Origin: Persicobacter sp. CCB-QB2
Lineage (GTDB): Bacteria; Bacteroidota; Bacteroidia; Cytophagales; Cyclobacteriaceae
Assembly (NCBI RefSeq): GCF_001274635.1
Contig: NZ_LBGV01000001.1
Span: 248,001 to 312,000 of the forward strand
Length of the DNA: 64,000 bases
Reading direction: 5' to 3'
Positions 45,912-55,060 of this stretch are shown in pieces; the stretch's first letter is position 1, and every line of letters starts with the position of its first letter. The translations under genes and the position numbers were made by a program. The notes under the pieces are model-generated. The model ran no database searches, was not told the origin of the DNA, and saw only the letters and a program-made list of their open reading frames with translations.

Positions 45912-46241
45912 TTAATCCTCTCGCTTGGGGATCTTTTTTATGATATTTTCCAAAAATTGATTGGCTTCCAGCAGGCGGATTTCCTCTGGCGGATGCTGGC
46001 GAAGGTAATTGATGAAATCCATCAGGCTTTTGCCCGATTTCCCTGTGCCGGAAAAGTAAACACAATGGGGCGTATTATCCGAAAGAAGGGAGCTTAAGGG
46101 AAGTGATGAAAAGTTGTCCCAGGAAAGTAAATTGCTTTCAGCGGCGATATTGGCGTCGAAAGTTTGAAGATCAGGAATGGGTTGAAATCCCTGTGGTGCT
46201 TTTTCCCAACAGTGAAAATGAATGTGAAAAAAATCAGACAT
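45912..46241 (-). CDS. Hypothetical protein
   Basis: A 109-residue protein without signal peptide or membrane segment. Its ATG overlaps the stop of the T9SS FG-GAP gene as TAATG (1 base), so translation is coupled. Features: His-rich start (MSDFFHIHFHCWEK), SGTGKSGKSLMDFINYLRQH (P-loop-like by eye but without supporting Walker B) and a charged C-terminal helix. No family recognised. Confidence 0.55.
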   Translation of the reverse strand: MSDFFHIHFHCWEKAPQGFQPIPDLQTFDANIAAESNLLSWDNFSSLPLSSLLSDNTPHCVYFSGTGKSGKSLMDFINYLRQHPPEEIRLLEANQFLENIIKKIPKRED

Positions 46242-48352
46242 TAATCTACAACAATTTTTTTGGTGATAATCCCCCTCTCGGATTTAAAAGAAAGCAAATA
46301 TAATCCTTCCTGCAGCTTGATGGGATAGTTTTCTTCCTGAAAAGCAAAGATCTTAAATGCGGGTACGAGCGCCTGCCCGGCCATATTGTAAAGGTGTACT
46401 TCCGCATTTTGATTACTGTATATTGTAATTTTACTTCCTTTATTCACAGGGTTAGGGTAGCAGTTTACTTCCCAAGCTTGTTGATTTTCGGTTCCGGGTT
46501 TTAGCCAAAGCAAGCCACCGGATTTTTGCCCAAGGAGTAAGTAGGGCATTGCATGGCTTTCCCAAAATACCGGATTCAGATGATTGCCCTCTCCCAGACG
46601 GAAAGCAGTGCTGGTTTCATTAGTGCTCCACAAATGGGGGTAAAATTGGGGTTCCTGATGAATATCCTGAATCCAGGAAATATTGCCACTAAGATCCGTT
46701 TTGATTAAAGTGAAGTCATCCTCAAAATTGAAAATGCAGATATCAGGTTTGGCTTTTGTAAAATCGTCTTCAATTCCCAAAAAGCTTTTATTGATTAATA
46801 TCGCCTGATTCTGATTGACTTCCCAAAGTTCTAAGCGGCCCTCTGTTCTGGCGATTACCAAATTCACCATTCCTTTTTTTCTATAGAAATAGAAATTATC
46901 CGAAGCTCTGATGTGCTGATTGGTCGGGAATTCAATGGAGATGGGATTTAAATCGGACAGACTTCCACCGGATTTTACCCAGTATAATTCTTTTCGCCTT
47001 TGGTCCTCAGAATGCACATTTATCAGTAAGTCCTCCTGTCCATTTCCATCATAATCGAAGACTTGCAATTGAGGGAAAGTGCGGTTAAGCATGCTAAGAT
47101 CAATAGGCGGATTACTTTGCGTTTCAAATTGAGGGGCAGCATTGGAGCCCGTATTTTTTAGCCAGAATAGTTGAGCGGCACTTTTAGTGTTCTGCGATGG
47201 ATGCTGGGCAGCAACTATAAGGTCTTTTAGGCCATCCTGATCCCAATCCATCGCAACGGCGGAGGCATGGCTTCCAAAATCCAACATTTCCCCCTGAAGA
47301 AAATTGGTGGAGGTAAGTTCCAAATCACCATTGGAGGTTTCTAATAGCCAGACAGTGTTCTGAAAGTCAATATCCAGCGTTTCATCATCCAAAATATTAC
47401 TACTGGCGATGATGGAGGGTTTTTCATTGCCATAAATTTTCACCTGATAAGCGGTGGGGTAGAAAGGGAAATTTATTCCTTTGAAAGGGGCTTCGAAGGA
47501 CTCGAAAAGGGCTTGTTCCGGTGTTCCGGTGTTAGGTAAAAAGTATAGCTCAGGACACTGTTCATGCCCTGCAAGTAAATCCAATAGGCCGTCATTATTG
47601 AGATCCATAAGGGTAAGACTTTTTCCGCCCACATGCTCTATTTTTAGGGGTGCCTGTCCGCATCCTTCCCCATTGAATGCGTAATGTTGACAATCACATT
47701 CTTCAAAAGTCCCCCAGTTTTTGCTGACCAGTTCGAAGTCAAGCCCGGCGACTCCTGTTCTGTCCATGGAAAAATTTTCATGTTGACGGACAAATCCACC
47801 TACCGCAAAATTGTAAACCAATATATCTAAATCTCCATCGGCATCAATATCTTGAATCACAGGAATGTCGGTAGAGGAGCACTGTAAATTCTGAAAAATA
47901 CCACTGCTGAGCGAGATCAATGGATCCGCTACTAATTCAAATGAAAGGTTTCCACCGCTGCTGGTGTTTTCATAAACTGAAATTCCAAATAATTGCTTGG
48001 TGAAAATGTCCGGCCTTCCGTCTTGGTTAAAGTCCCGAATGAGTAGCCAGCCGGAAATGTCGGTGGGAAAGGGAAGGGCGCTTTCGGGCGAAAATTCATA
48101 ATGATCCTCTCTCCAGATAAAGGTCTTTAATTGATTATTGTCCCGATCGTATAGGATCAGATCATCAATACCATCTCCGTCTAAGTCAAAATTATTAATT
48201 TGTGGGCTATTGAGTCCTCCTGCCCAGGCTAATGATTTTTGAACACTGCTTTTTAGGGGAAATGAAAAGTCAAATTGATAGCTGGGCTGCCCAATGGAAA
48301 CCGAAGTGGAAAAAAACAGCAGAAAGGGAAGGTATTGGAGAAAGTTGGGCAT
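46241..48352 (-). CDS. FG-GAP/VCBS-repeat protein with T9SS type A sorting domain
   Basis: A 703-residue secreted protein. Signal peptide at residues 1-21 (ending SIGQ). FG-GAP/VCBS-like beta-propeller repeats with Asp-rich Ca-binding loops follow (NFDLDGDGIDDLILYDRDN, IRDFNQDGRPDIFT, IQDIDADGDLDILVYN, LMDLNNDGLLDLLAG, AMDWDQDGLKDLIVA, VFDYDGNGQEDLLIN). The last 75 residues are a type A T9SS C-terminal domain (NCYPNPVNKGSKITIYSNQ, VHLYNMAGQ, LQEGLYLLSF). Such proteins are exported by the T9SS and kept at or released from the surface. Ligand unknown. It lies divergent from murF and 1 base overlaps the next hypothetical. Confidence 0.9.
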   Translation of the reverse strand: MPNFLQYLPFLLFFSTSVSIGQPSYQFDFSFPLKSSVQKSLAWAGGLNSPQINNFDLDGDGIDDLILYDRDNNQLKTFIWREDHYEFSPESALPFPTDISGWLLIRDFNQDGRPDIFTKQLFGISVYENTSSGGNLSFELVADPLISLSSGIFQNLQCSSTDIPVIQDIDADGDLDILVYNFAVGGFVRQHENFSMDRTGVAGLDFELVSKNWGTFEECDCQHYAFNGEGCGQAPLKIEHVGGKSLTLMDLNNDGLLDLLAGHEQCPELYFLPNTGTPEQALFESFEAPFKGINFPFYPTAYQVKIYGNEKPSIIASSNILDDETLDIDFQNTVWLLETSNGDLELTSTNFLQGEMLDFGSHASAVAMDWDQDGLKDLIVAAQHPSQNTKSAAQLFWLKNTGSNAAPQFETQSNPPIDLSMLNRTFPQLQVFDYDGNGQEDLLINVHSEDQRRKELYWVKSGGSLSDLNPISIEFPTNQHIRASDNFYFYRKKGMVNLVIARTEGRLELWEVNQNQAILINKSFLGIEDDFTKAKPDICIFNFEDDFTLIKTDLSGNISWIQDIHQEPQFYPHLWSTNETSTAFRLGEGNHLNPVFWESHAMPYLLLGQKSGGLLWLKPGTENQQAWEVNCYPNPVNKGSKITIYSNQNAEVHLYNMAGQALVPAFKIFAFQEENYPIKLQEGLYLLSFKSERGIITKKIVVD

Positions 48353-48411
48353 TAAAAAACAGGCTTTTTTTATAACTTAACGTAATTCTAAAAAAAGAAT
48401 AGCAGCATCAA

Positions 48412-49695
48412 ATGAATTTAGAGGAAATTTATAGAAAATATAAAGAATGTTCTGGGGTGAATACCGATACCCGGAAAATTCTGAAGGATAATATCTTTTT
48501 TGCCCTTAAAGGTCCAAATTTCAATGCCAATCGTTTTGCCTTGCAGGCTTTGGAAAGTGGTGCCAGATATGCTGTAGTGGATGAACCGGAATTTGCCATA
48601 GATGAGCGATTTATTCTGGTGGAGGACGGCTTAAAGTGTTTGCAACAATTAGCAACCTATCATCGTCGCCAACTGGGGATTCCGGTATTGGGGATAACAG
48701 GTTCCAATGGAAAAACCACCACTAAGGAATTAGTGAATGCGGTGCTTTCTCAAAAATATAAAACCTATGCTACGGTGGGGAATTTCAATAACCATATTGG
48801 GGTTCCTTTGACGATTTTAGCCTGGGATGAATCTATTGAGTTGGCCATAGTAGAGATGGGGGCCAATAAGCTTGGTGACATTCGGGAGCTATGTGAAATC
48901 GCGGAGCCCAATTTTGGATTGATTACCAATATCGGTAGAGCGCATATTGGGGAGTTTGGAGGTTTTGAGAATATTTTACGGGCGAAGAGTGAGCTGTACC
49001 AGTTCCTTTTGGCTAATGACGGAAAGGCTTTTATCAACTCCAATAATCCGCTATTTGAAAATATGGCCCGCCGATTTGCAGAGCCCATAATGTATCCCAA
49101 TAAAGGGGACAGCGTACAGGTGGATTTTATTGAGGCTAATCCTTTTGTGGAATACCGTTCTGAGAATGGGGAAGAAGTGATGACTCATCTGATTGGGGAT
49201 TACAATTTTGAGAATATTGCGGCAGCTTTGGCTGTGGGGAAATGGTTTAATGTCCTTCCCGCGCAGGCAAATGAGGGTATTCGTAATTACATACCAGAGA
49301 ATAATCGCTCCCAGATTATTCAGAAGGGGGATTTAACCATTATTTTGGATGCCTATAATGCCAATCCAAGTTCTATGGAAGTGGCCTTAAAGAACTTGAG
49401 TCAGATGTCCGGGGAACCAAAATATGTGATCCTTGGAGATATGTATGAGCTCGGGGAAGAGAAAGATCAGGCACATGGGGAGGTTGGTCAGCAATGTGAA
49501 GATTATGGTTTTGAATCCTTTTTTGTAGGGGAGTTTATGACGGCTGCCAAAAGGGAATTTCCCGGCGGACATCATTTCTTTAAGAAGTCGGATTTGGTAC
49601 ACTACTTAGAGGCACATCCCATTACTGAAGGATTGTTATTGATAAAGGCATCCCGGTCTATGGGCCTGGAGAGTTTATTGGAACAGTTTCATTAA
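48412..49695 (+). CDS. murF: UDP-N-acetylmuramoyl-tripeptide--D-alanyl-D-alanine ligase
   Basis: A 427-residue Mur ligase that adds D-Ala-D-Ala to the UDP-MurNAc tripeptide, last cytosolic step of the peptidoglycan stem peptide. Three domains: N-terminal uridine-binding (GVNTDTRKILKDNIFFALKG), central ATPase with P-loop GITGSNGKTTTKELV near residue 96, TVGNFNNHIGVPLTIL and the carbamylated-lysine segment NIGRAHIGEFGG, and a C-terminal Rossmann-like domain with DAYNANPSSM, LGDMYELG. Length is normal. MurF rather than MurC/D/E is indicated by NHIGVPLT and DAYNANP. It is not in a mur cluster here. Confidence 0.92.
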   Translation: MNLEEIYRKYKECSGVNTDTRKILKDNIFFALKGPNFNANRFALQALESGARYAVVDEPEFAIDERFILVEDGLKCLQQLATYHRRQLGIPVLGITGSNGKTTTKELVNAVLSQKYKTYATVGNFNNHIGVPLTILAWDESIELAIVEMGANKLGDIRELCEIAEPNFGLITNIGRAHIGEFGGFENILRAKSELYQFLLANDGKAFINSNNPLFENMARRFAEPIMYPNKGDSVQVDFIEANPFVEYRSENGEEVMTHLIGDYNFENIAAALAVGKWFNVLPAQANEGIRNYIPENNRSQIIQKGDLTIILDAYNANPSSMEVALKNLSQMSGEPKYVILGDMYELGEEKDQAHGEVGQQCEDYGFESFFVGEFMTAAKREFPGGHHFFKKSDLVHYLEAHPITEGLLLIKASRSMGLESLLEQFH

Positions 49696-49734
49696 TGGCG
49701 TTTTTGAATCCAGCATATTCGAAGCATTTTTGAA

Positions 49735-49957
49735 TTCAGCCGAATTATTTACCGATAGATTTGAGGGCTTGTCCTTAGGTGTTGCATGTGAGGTTGATTC
49801 GAGTGGTTTTGCTGATTAATCAATCACTCAGATTGGGGAGCGTTTACTTTTTCCTCAATTATCTACTTTGTTGGGGAAGTTCGAAATGGGGAGCAATTCC
49901 TTCATTTTTTCCGCCTTGCAGTTATACATGGATTATGGCATGAATAATTCGGCTTAG
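49735..49957 (+). repeat. MITE-like interspersed repeat, copy E
   Basis: Forward copy: left end CAGCCGAATTATTTACCG, then TAGATTTGAG, AGATTGGGGAGCG, TTTTTCCGCCTTGCAGTTA, right end GCATGAATAATTCGGCTTAG. More diverged in its middle than copies B-D. Confidence 0.75.
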
Positions 49958-50063
49958 AAAAAGTGGTATTGGATATTTTAAAAACCAATCAATCCTATTT
50001 GTAAAATATAATACGGCATCACTTTAATTTTCAATGTCGTGATTTTGAAAGTGTTCAGTACTA

Positions 50064-50100
50064 AAAAGGGCTACCGGAATTCCGATAGCCCTTTTCTCTT
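50064..50100 (-). terminator. Terminator of the DUF4301 gene
   Basis: AAAAAGGGCTA / TAGCCCTTTT stem around a palindromic CCGGAATTCCG loop region, 4 bases after the stop on the minus strand. Confidence 0.9.
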
Positions 50101-50103
50101 TTC

Positions 50104-51663
50104 TTACTGGTGATTGGATCTCAATAAATCATTCACCGTTTTTACCGGGTTAAAAGTACTAATGGGTACTTCTACAAAAATAGTGTTCCAATCAGACATA
50201 GCACCGTTCCATAGGCCGGGAAGTTCCTGAGCTTTGATGTCTTTTCCATTACGAGATTTCAGGGTAATGAAGCCCGTCTTTGGGTCTACAAAATCTTTTA
50301 AATCGAATTTATTCCCTTTATAATCTTTTACCAGGCAGACTAAATCCACCGGGTTGAAATGAGTCGCATTATTTACAATTTCTAATTTTTCCAGACTTTG
50401 TAAATTGATCTGAGAGGACTCTACAATTTGTAGAGAAATGGTTTCATCATTGTTGATGGCCCAGAAAGGACCGCCACCCGGCTCCCCTTCATTTTTTACC
50501 ATTCCACAAGCCCGAATAGGACGATTCAATTTTGTCTTCAACCATTCTACGCGGGTAGCACGAGCCGGATTTTTCAAATGAGAAATGGTGCAAAGCTCGT
50601 CTTCCACGAATCGGGTGATTTCGGCAATATCATTAGCCGTAAGGTTTTCCGGATTTTCCAGCATTTCTAAATATTGGAAAATCTTTTCCTGCGCCTTCAT
50701 CGCTACCCCTGCCAAAACTTTTTTATAGGTGATGGTGTCCGCCACAACACGGTCATTCACAACATTGTCGATATTTTTGATGAAGATGACTTCTGCGTCA
50801 ATTTCATTCAGGTTCTCAATCAGCGCTCCATGTCCTCCCGGGCGGAAAAGAATTTTTCCCTCTTCCTGGAAAGGTTCATTATTAATATCCACCGCTAAGG
50901 TGTCGGTAGACGGCTTTTGAATAGAATAACTGATGTCATATTTCACGCCAAAGGTCTTCTGGTATTTGCCCTTAACCTCCGCCACATGAGCTTTGAAGGC
51001 CTCAAGGTGTTGGGGAGATACCGTAAAGTGCAGCTGCACCAAGCCATTTTCCTGCTTCGCGTAAGCCGCCCCTTCTTTCAGGTGCTCTTCCACCGGGGTA
51101 GCCACATGGTCGGCATACGAATGAAATTTTAATAAGCCTTTTGGCAGAACGCCATAATTCATACCTCCTTTGCCCAGGACTTTATCCATCACCGCTACAT
51201 GATGCCTTTCTGCAGCAATATCCAAATCTATTCCCTCAACGCTTAATTGTTCCTTAAGCTCCTGATAGAAGGCGAATTTTTGGATATTGTCAAAGAAATT
51301 ATAAGCTGGAGCTACATTACTGTCTTCTATTAAATCAGCCGCAGAAGGGGAATAATCGCGGTATTTGTCTTTGTAACCAAAAAGGTTTTTAAACATTCTG
51401 GTGGCAGCTCCGGATGCCGGAATAAATTTGTAAACATCCGTGGACTTGATTTTTTCATCGAAGATATTGACAAATTCCTGAACCTCCTGTTCATCAAGCT
51501 TTAAAATTCCATCATCGATGGTAGCTGCTTTCAGAATTTCCATGAAAGGAAAGCCTTCATGAAAATTTTGGATTTGCTTTAATACCGCCTCCGTAGAAAT
51601 TCCTCTTTCTTCAAATTGAGCTAGAACTTCATCACTGAAGCTTGTCTTTTCAATTGTTGGCAT
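50104..51663 (-). CDS. DUF4301 family protein
   Basis: A 519-residue cytosolic protein matching DUF4301, found widely in Bacteroidota. Distinct segments: FIPASGAATRMFKNL (nucleotidyltransferase-like), HRHP-like HFTVSPQHLEAFKAHV, GKILFRPGGHGALIENLNEI and RACGMVKNEGEPGGGPFWA. The glycine-rich start and PGGHGAL motif resemble sugar-nucleotidyltransferase folds, so a sugar or nucleotide substrate is plausible (inference). No biochemical function is known to me. It stands alone, with no recognised promoter box. Confidence 0.8.
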   Translation of the reverse strand: MPTIEKTSFSDEVLAQFEERGISTEAVLKQIQNFHEGFPFMEILKAATIDDGILKLDEQEVQEFVNIFDEKIKSTDVYKFIPASGAATRMFKNLFGYKDKYRDYSPSAADLIEDSNVAPAYNFFDNIQKFAFYQELKEQLSVEGIDLDIAAERHHVAVMDKVLGKGGMNYGVLPKGLLKFHSYADHVATPVEEHLKEGAAYAKQENGLVQLHFTVSPQHLEAFKAHVAEVKGKYQKTFGVKYDISYSIQKPSTDTLAVDINNEPFQEEGKILFRPGGHGALIENLNEIDAEVIFIKNIDNVVNDRVVADTITYKKVLAGVAMKAQEKIFQYLEMLENPENLTANDIAEITRFVEDELCTISHLKNPARATRVEWLKTKLNRPIRACGMVKNEGEPGGGPFWAINNDETISLQIVESSQINLQSLEKLEIVNNATHFNPVDLVCLVKDYKGNKFDLKDFVDPKTGFITLKSRNGKDIKAQELPGLWNGAMSDWNTIFVEVPISTFNPVKTVNDLLRSNHQ

Positions 51664-51891
51664 AGACTAAATAGTTGGTTTGGTGGATTAGGGGGAAAAA
51701 ATGATTTATCTGCGATAAATTTGATTAGTAACAACTGATCAACCAGCAGGCCTAAAGTTAAGGATTTCAATCATATTCGAAAACGTTTTCGATTGCATTT
51801 TAGGCAAGCTAAGGGTGATTTATGTCTTTTTTTTGAACCTAAATTTACAATAAATTTAACAATAGTTTTACGCAAATTAACAAATAAATCT

Positions 51892-52194
51892 ATGATTACT
51901 CATATTGTAATGTTTAAGCTTCATGAGGAGGCAGAGGGGAATAATAGGCAGGAAAATGCGCAGAAAATCAAGGACTTATTAGAGGCTTTGCCTTCTGAAA
52001 TTGAAGCACTGAAAAAGATAGAGGTCGGCTTAAATTTCAATTCAACTCCAGCTGCTTATGATTTGGTACTGACCACTTTGCATGATGATGAAGCGGGATT
52101 AAAAGAATATGCTGCTCATCCGGCCCATTTAGAAGTCTTGGAATTTATAAAAAAGGTAATTACAGATAGAAAAGTGGTGGATTATATTTCTTAA
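51892..52194 (+). CDS. Dabb (stress-responsive A/B barrel) family protein
   Basis: A protein of about 100 residues from the ATG at 51892; the 33-codon extension upstream (51793) is AT-rich and unlikely. Motifs MITHIVMFKLHEEAEGN, ALPSEIEALKKIEVGLNFN and YAAHPAHLEVLEFIKKV match the Dabb domain, a dimeric ferredoxin-like barrel found in stress proteins. No substrate known. Confidence 0.85.
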   Translation: MITHIVMFKLHEEAEGNNRQENAQKIKDLLEALPSEIEALKKIEVGLNFNSTPAAYDLVLTTLHDDEAGLKEYAAHPAHLEVLEFIKKVITDRKVVDYIS

Positions 52195-52306
52195 TTGAAA
52201 AAAGATCAGTAAAAATCTTTCGGGTGATTAAATTTTTATTTATCCGTTATTTCGTTTTGAAAATTTGGATTATGGCGTTTTTTGAAAAATAAAAGCCTGA
52301 TAAATG

Positions 52307-52337
52307 GAAAAAGCTCGAAATTAATCGAGCTTTTTTT
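52307..52337 (-). terminator. Terminator between Dabb and IscA-type genes
   Basis: AAAAAGCTCGA-AATTAA-TCGAGCTTTTT perfect stem with flanking A and T runs; likely serves both convergent genes. Confidence 0.9.
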
Positions 52338-52365
52338 TGGGCGTAATATTTTTCTACTTTTTCTC

Positions 52366-52692
52366 TTAAACAGAGAAACTTTCTCCACAGCCACAAGTTC
52401 TTGTCGCATTCGGATTAATGAACTGAAACCCTTTGCCGTTCAGGCCATCGGAAAAATCCAGCGTTGTTCCCAATAAATATAGGAGACTTTTCTTATCGAC
52501 AAGGATTTTAACCCCTTTGTCCTCGAATACCTGATCAGATTCTACCACATTATCATCGAATCCCAAATCATACATCAATCCGGAACATCCGCCTCCTTTT
52601 ACCGAAACGCGCAGGTGGTGATTTTCATCTTTTCCTTCTTCCTGCCTTAACACCTGTAGTTGTGAAATGGCTTTTTCTGTTATATTAATCAT
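52366..52692 (-). CDS. HesB/IscA family iron-sulfur cluster assembly protein
   Basis: A 108-residue A-type Fe-S scaffold/carrier. Three conserved cysteines: VKGGGCSGLMYDLGF (residue about 36) and TRTCGCGESF near the C-terminus, spaced as in IscA/SufA/ErpA. It should receive or deliver Fe-S clusters to apoproteins. Normal length. Upstream is a TAnnTTTG match. It is not within an isc/suf operon here, so IscA, SufA or ErpA cannot be separated. Confidence 0.9.
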   Translation of the reverse strand: MINITEKAISQLQVLRQEEGKDENHHLRVSVKGGGCSGLMYDLGFDDNVVESDQVFEDKGVKILVDKKSLLYLLGTTLDFSDGLNGKGFQFINPNATRTCGCGESFSV

Positions 52693-52774
52693 TTTTTTCT
52701 CTTTCAGTGGGTTATTACTGTTTTAGGCTAAACGCTCAAACGTTTGGCGCTATCCAAAAGTTTAGGCATTTTTG

Positions 52775-52782
52775 CAAATATA
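52775..52782 (-). promoter_or_regulatory. Putative -7 box of the IscA-type gene
   Basis: CAAATATA reads TATATTTG on the minus strand, matching TAnnTTTG about 83 bases upstream of the start. Confidence 0.4.
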
Positions 52783-52845
52783 ATCAATTGGCAGCCAAGA
52801 ATGAAAAATTGTAGTTTTAGCCAATTTGTTTTTAATATTTGAGAT

Positions 52846-53277
52846 ATGTCAACAGCTGATAATAATAAAAGAACAGAGCTTGGGGCTTTGGGGGAATTTG
52901 GGATTATTGACCGAATTGCTAAAAATTTTAAAACACATAAACAGGCTTCAACGGCACTTGGAATTGGAGATGATGCTGCACTCATTGACTGTGGGGATTT
53001 TTATCAGGTAATTTCCACTGACATGTTAGTGGAAGGCATTCATTTCGATTTAAGCTATATGCCTTTGCAGCATCTGGGTTTTAAGTCGGTGTCGGTGAAT
53101 ATTTCAGATATTGCGGCGATGAATGCAATCCCGAAGCAGATTACAGTGAATGTGGCTTTGAGTAATCGTTTTTCAGTGGAAGCGGTAGATGCCATTTATG
53201 ACGGAATTCAAAAAGCTTGTGATACCTTTGGTGTTGACCTGGTGGGGGAGATACCACTTCCTCTCCCGGTGGATTAA
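52846..53277 (+). CDS. thiL: Thiamine-phosphate kinase, 5' part (frameshifted)
   Basis: First 143 codons of thiL, whose product phosphorylates thiamine monophosphate to the cofactor thiamine diphosphate. Family motifs: LGEFGIIDRIAKNF, GIGDDAALID (metal- and ATP-binding), STDMLVEGIHFDLSYMPLQH and SVNISDIAAMNAIP. It reads LVGEIPLPLPVD and stops at 53275-53277. Adding one G to the G5 run at 53244-53248 restores LVGGDTTSSPGGLMISIT, the conserved ThiL segment, and joins the next frame. The whole gene (52846-53888) would then encode about 347 residues, the normal length. Confidence 0.9.
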   Translation: MSTADNNKRTELGALGEFGIIDRIAKNFKTHKQASTALGIGDDAALIDCGDFYQVISTDMLVEGIHFDLSYMPLQHLGFKSVSVNISDIAAMNAIPKQITVNVALSNRFSVEAVDAIYDGIQKACDTFGVDLVGEIPLPLPVD

Positions 53278-53888
53278 TGATCAGCATTACGGCGATCGGT
53301 ACCGCAGAAAAAGATACGGTAGTGAAAAGAAGTGGCGCCTCTGCCGGGGACATTATCTGCGCCACAGGGGATTTGGGTGCGGCCTATATTGGACTTCAGG
53401 TCTTAATGCGTGAAAAGGCTGAATTTAAGGCTAACCCGGATATGCAACCGAAATTGGAGCAATATGATTATGTGGTAGGAAGACAGCTTCGTCCTATGGC
53501 ACGTATGGATGTGATCCATGAGTTAGGAAAGTTAGGGGTGGTGCCCACTGCTATGATGGATATTTCTGATGGTCTGGCTTCAGAGCTGATGCATATCAGT
53601 AAGCAAAGTAATGTTGGGGTGAATGTTTTTGAGGATAAATTACCCATCCACCAGATTACTTATGAGAATGCAGTGGAATTTCAGTTAGATCCTGTTATTG
53701 CCGCCATGAATGGGGGAGAAGATTATGAATTGCTGTTTTGTATTAAGCAGGATGACTACGAAAAGATTAAAAACCTGCCGGATGTCCACACCATTGGTTA
53801 TATTCAGGATTTGGAAAAGGGAAGGAATTTAGTCAGTAAACAAGGCAACGTTTATCCACTAAAAGCACAAGGCTTTACCCATATGTAA
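53277..53888 (+). CDS. thiL: Thiamine-phosphate kinase, 3' part (frameshifted)
   Basis: 203 codons in the adjacent frame; the ATG at 53277 is an internal methionine, not a natural start. It carries the C-terminal AIRS-like half: TVVKRSGASAGDIICATGDL, MMDISDGLASELMHIS, NGGEDYELLFCIK. ThiL is essential unless thiamine diphosphate is imported, so an assembly error is more likely than a genuine break. Confidence 0.9.
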   Translation: MISITAIGTAEKDTVVKRSGASAGDIICATGDLGAAYIGLQVLMREKAEFKANPDMQPKLEQYDYVVGRQLRPMARMDVIHELGKLGVVPTAMMDISDGLASELMHISKQSNVGVNVFEDKLPIHQITYENAVEFQLDPVIAAMNGGEDYELLFCIKQDDYEKIKNLPDVHTIGYIQDLEKGRNLVSKQGNVYPLKAQGFTHM

Positions 53889-53896
53889 TTTTTTGT

Positions 53897-54270
53897 ATGC
53901 AAAAACTCATATTAACCACTGCAGCTGCTTTGGGTGCCCTGACCGTGATGATCGGGGCATTTGGAGCACATGGGCTTCAGTCCATTCTTCAGACTCATGG
54001 TCGAGTAGATACTTTTGAAACAGCTGTGAAATATCAGATGTATCACGTAATGTTGATGATGATTTTGGGGCTGCTCTACCCTAAAATTTCAGGAAATCTG
54101 GCTCATTATAGTTTTTATGCCAATATTTTTGGTATGCTGGTATTTAGCGGTTCACTATATGCATTGTGTTTGACCAATATTTCTAAATTAGGAGCAATCC
54201 CCCCTTTGGAGGGATGGGTTTTATTGCGGCCTGGCTGCTGTTTGGTATTGCCTGCTGGCAAAAACTATAA
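53897..54270 (+). CDS. DUF423 membrane protein (frameshifted near its end)
   Basis: A small inner-membrane protein with four hydrophobic segments: [53 protein letters not shown] and a fourth that is out of frame as given. In frame, the text runs on to 54388 as [13 protein letters not shown], unlike DUF423. With one extra C in the C6 run at 54199-54204 it reads [20 protein letters not shown] and ends at the TAA at 54268, giving about 124 residues, the family length. The restored stop overlaps the last codons of the convergent yidD by a few bases. It starts 8 bases after the thiL stop. Confidence 0.85.
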
Positions 54271-54495
54271 TTTTGGGGGGACAGGATCATGTCCATTTCC
54301 TCCCCAGGGATGGCATCTTGATATGCGCTTCAGGCCCAGCCATAATCCTTTAAAAGGACCGTGGGTCTGGATAGCCGCTATCATATAAGAAGAACAAGTA
54401 GGGGTGTAGCGACAAGAAGGGGGGAATAATGGAGAGATCCCATATTTGTAAATATTCACTAGTAGAATTAAGAATTTGGATATAATGCTTTTCAT
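54265..54495 (-). CDS. yidD: Membrane protein insertion efficiency factor YidD
   Basis: A 76-residue member of the YidD family with the hallmark [40 protein letters not shown] and [11 protein letters not shown]. An N-terminal amphipathic or membrane-associated helix precedes these motifs. It assists YidC in inner-membrane protein insertion. It lies antisense to the overrun of the DUF423 frame, so its coding evidence supports the DUF423 frameshift. Normal size for the family (70-85). Confidence 0.92.
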   Translation of the reverse strand: MKSIISKFLILLVNIYKYGISPLFPPSCRYTPTCSSYMIAAIQTHGPFKGLWLGLKRISRCHPWGGNGHDPVPPKL

Positions 54496-54588
54496 GTTGA
54501 TTTAATTTGGGGAAAGGATGCCCAAATATTTTTTGTTCTGAAAAGAAATATACGCTTTTTTTTGTCGATTCTTCGTAAATTCGATCCT

Positions 54589-55035
54589 ATGAAAAACTCA
54601 CCCGCTCGTATTGAGGAGGTAAAAAATATATTTACCAAGTATTTAGAAAATAACTCCCTTCGTAAAACGCCAGAGCGTTTTGCGATTTTGGAGGAAATAT
54701 ATTCCCGTGATGAGCATGTTGATGTGGAGTCTTTATACATTAACATGAAGAACAAGAACTACCGTGTCTCTCGTGCGACGGTTTATAATACCCTAGATCT
54801 TTTAATTGAATGTGATTTGGTGACGCGCCATCAATTTGGTAAGAATTTGGCCTTATATGAAAGTTCCTATGGAAATAAGCAGCATGATCATATAATCCTT
54901 ACAGACACAGAGGAGATTTTGGAATTTTGTGATCCGAGAATTCAGCAAATCAAAAAAACCGTTGAGGACTTATATAACATCAAGATTGATGCGCATTCCT
55001 TAAATTTTTACGGTAAACGTGGAAAAGAAGAGTAG
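54589..55035 (+). CDS. Fur family transcriptional regulator
   Basis: A Fur/PerR-type metalloregulator of about 148 residues. I use the ATG at 54589; a TTG-initiated frame from 54562 adds nine residues. The winged helix covers residues 10-90 ([35 protein letters not shown] as recognition helix). The C-terminal dimerisation domain has [15 protein letters not shown]. The usual CxxC structural-zinc pair after HDH is absent (replaced by TDTE), and only one later Cys (FCDP) remains, so it probably lacks the structural zinc. Regulates iron, peroxide or zinc genes; target unknown. Confidence 0.85.
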   Translation: MKNSPARIEEVKNIFTKYLENNSLRKTPERFAILEEIYSRDEHVDVESLYINMKNKNYRVSRATVYNTLDLLIECDLVTRHQFGKNLALYESSYGNKQHDHIILTDTEEILEFCDPRIQQIKKTVEDLYNIKIDAHSLNFYGKRGKEE

Positions 55036-55060
55036 AGCGTAAGCATAGATACAAAAGGGA

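Noticed and set aside
52740..52850. TPP riboswitch upstream of thiL
   Set aside because: The gap is short and mostly minus-strand promoter sequence; none of the conserved THI-box motifs was found.
53277..53888. Second half of thiL as an independent gene
   Set aside because: Its ATG overlaps the stop of the first half and the joined product matches one full-length ThiL.
54271..54388. Extended C-terminus of the DUF423 frame
   Set aside because: It lies antisense to yidD and has no resemblance to DUF423; one extra C restores the family ending at 54268.
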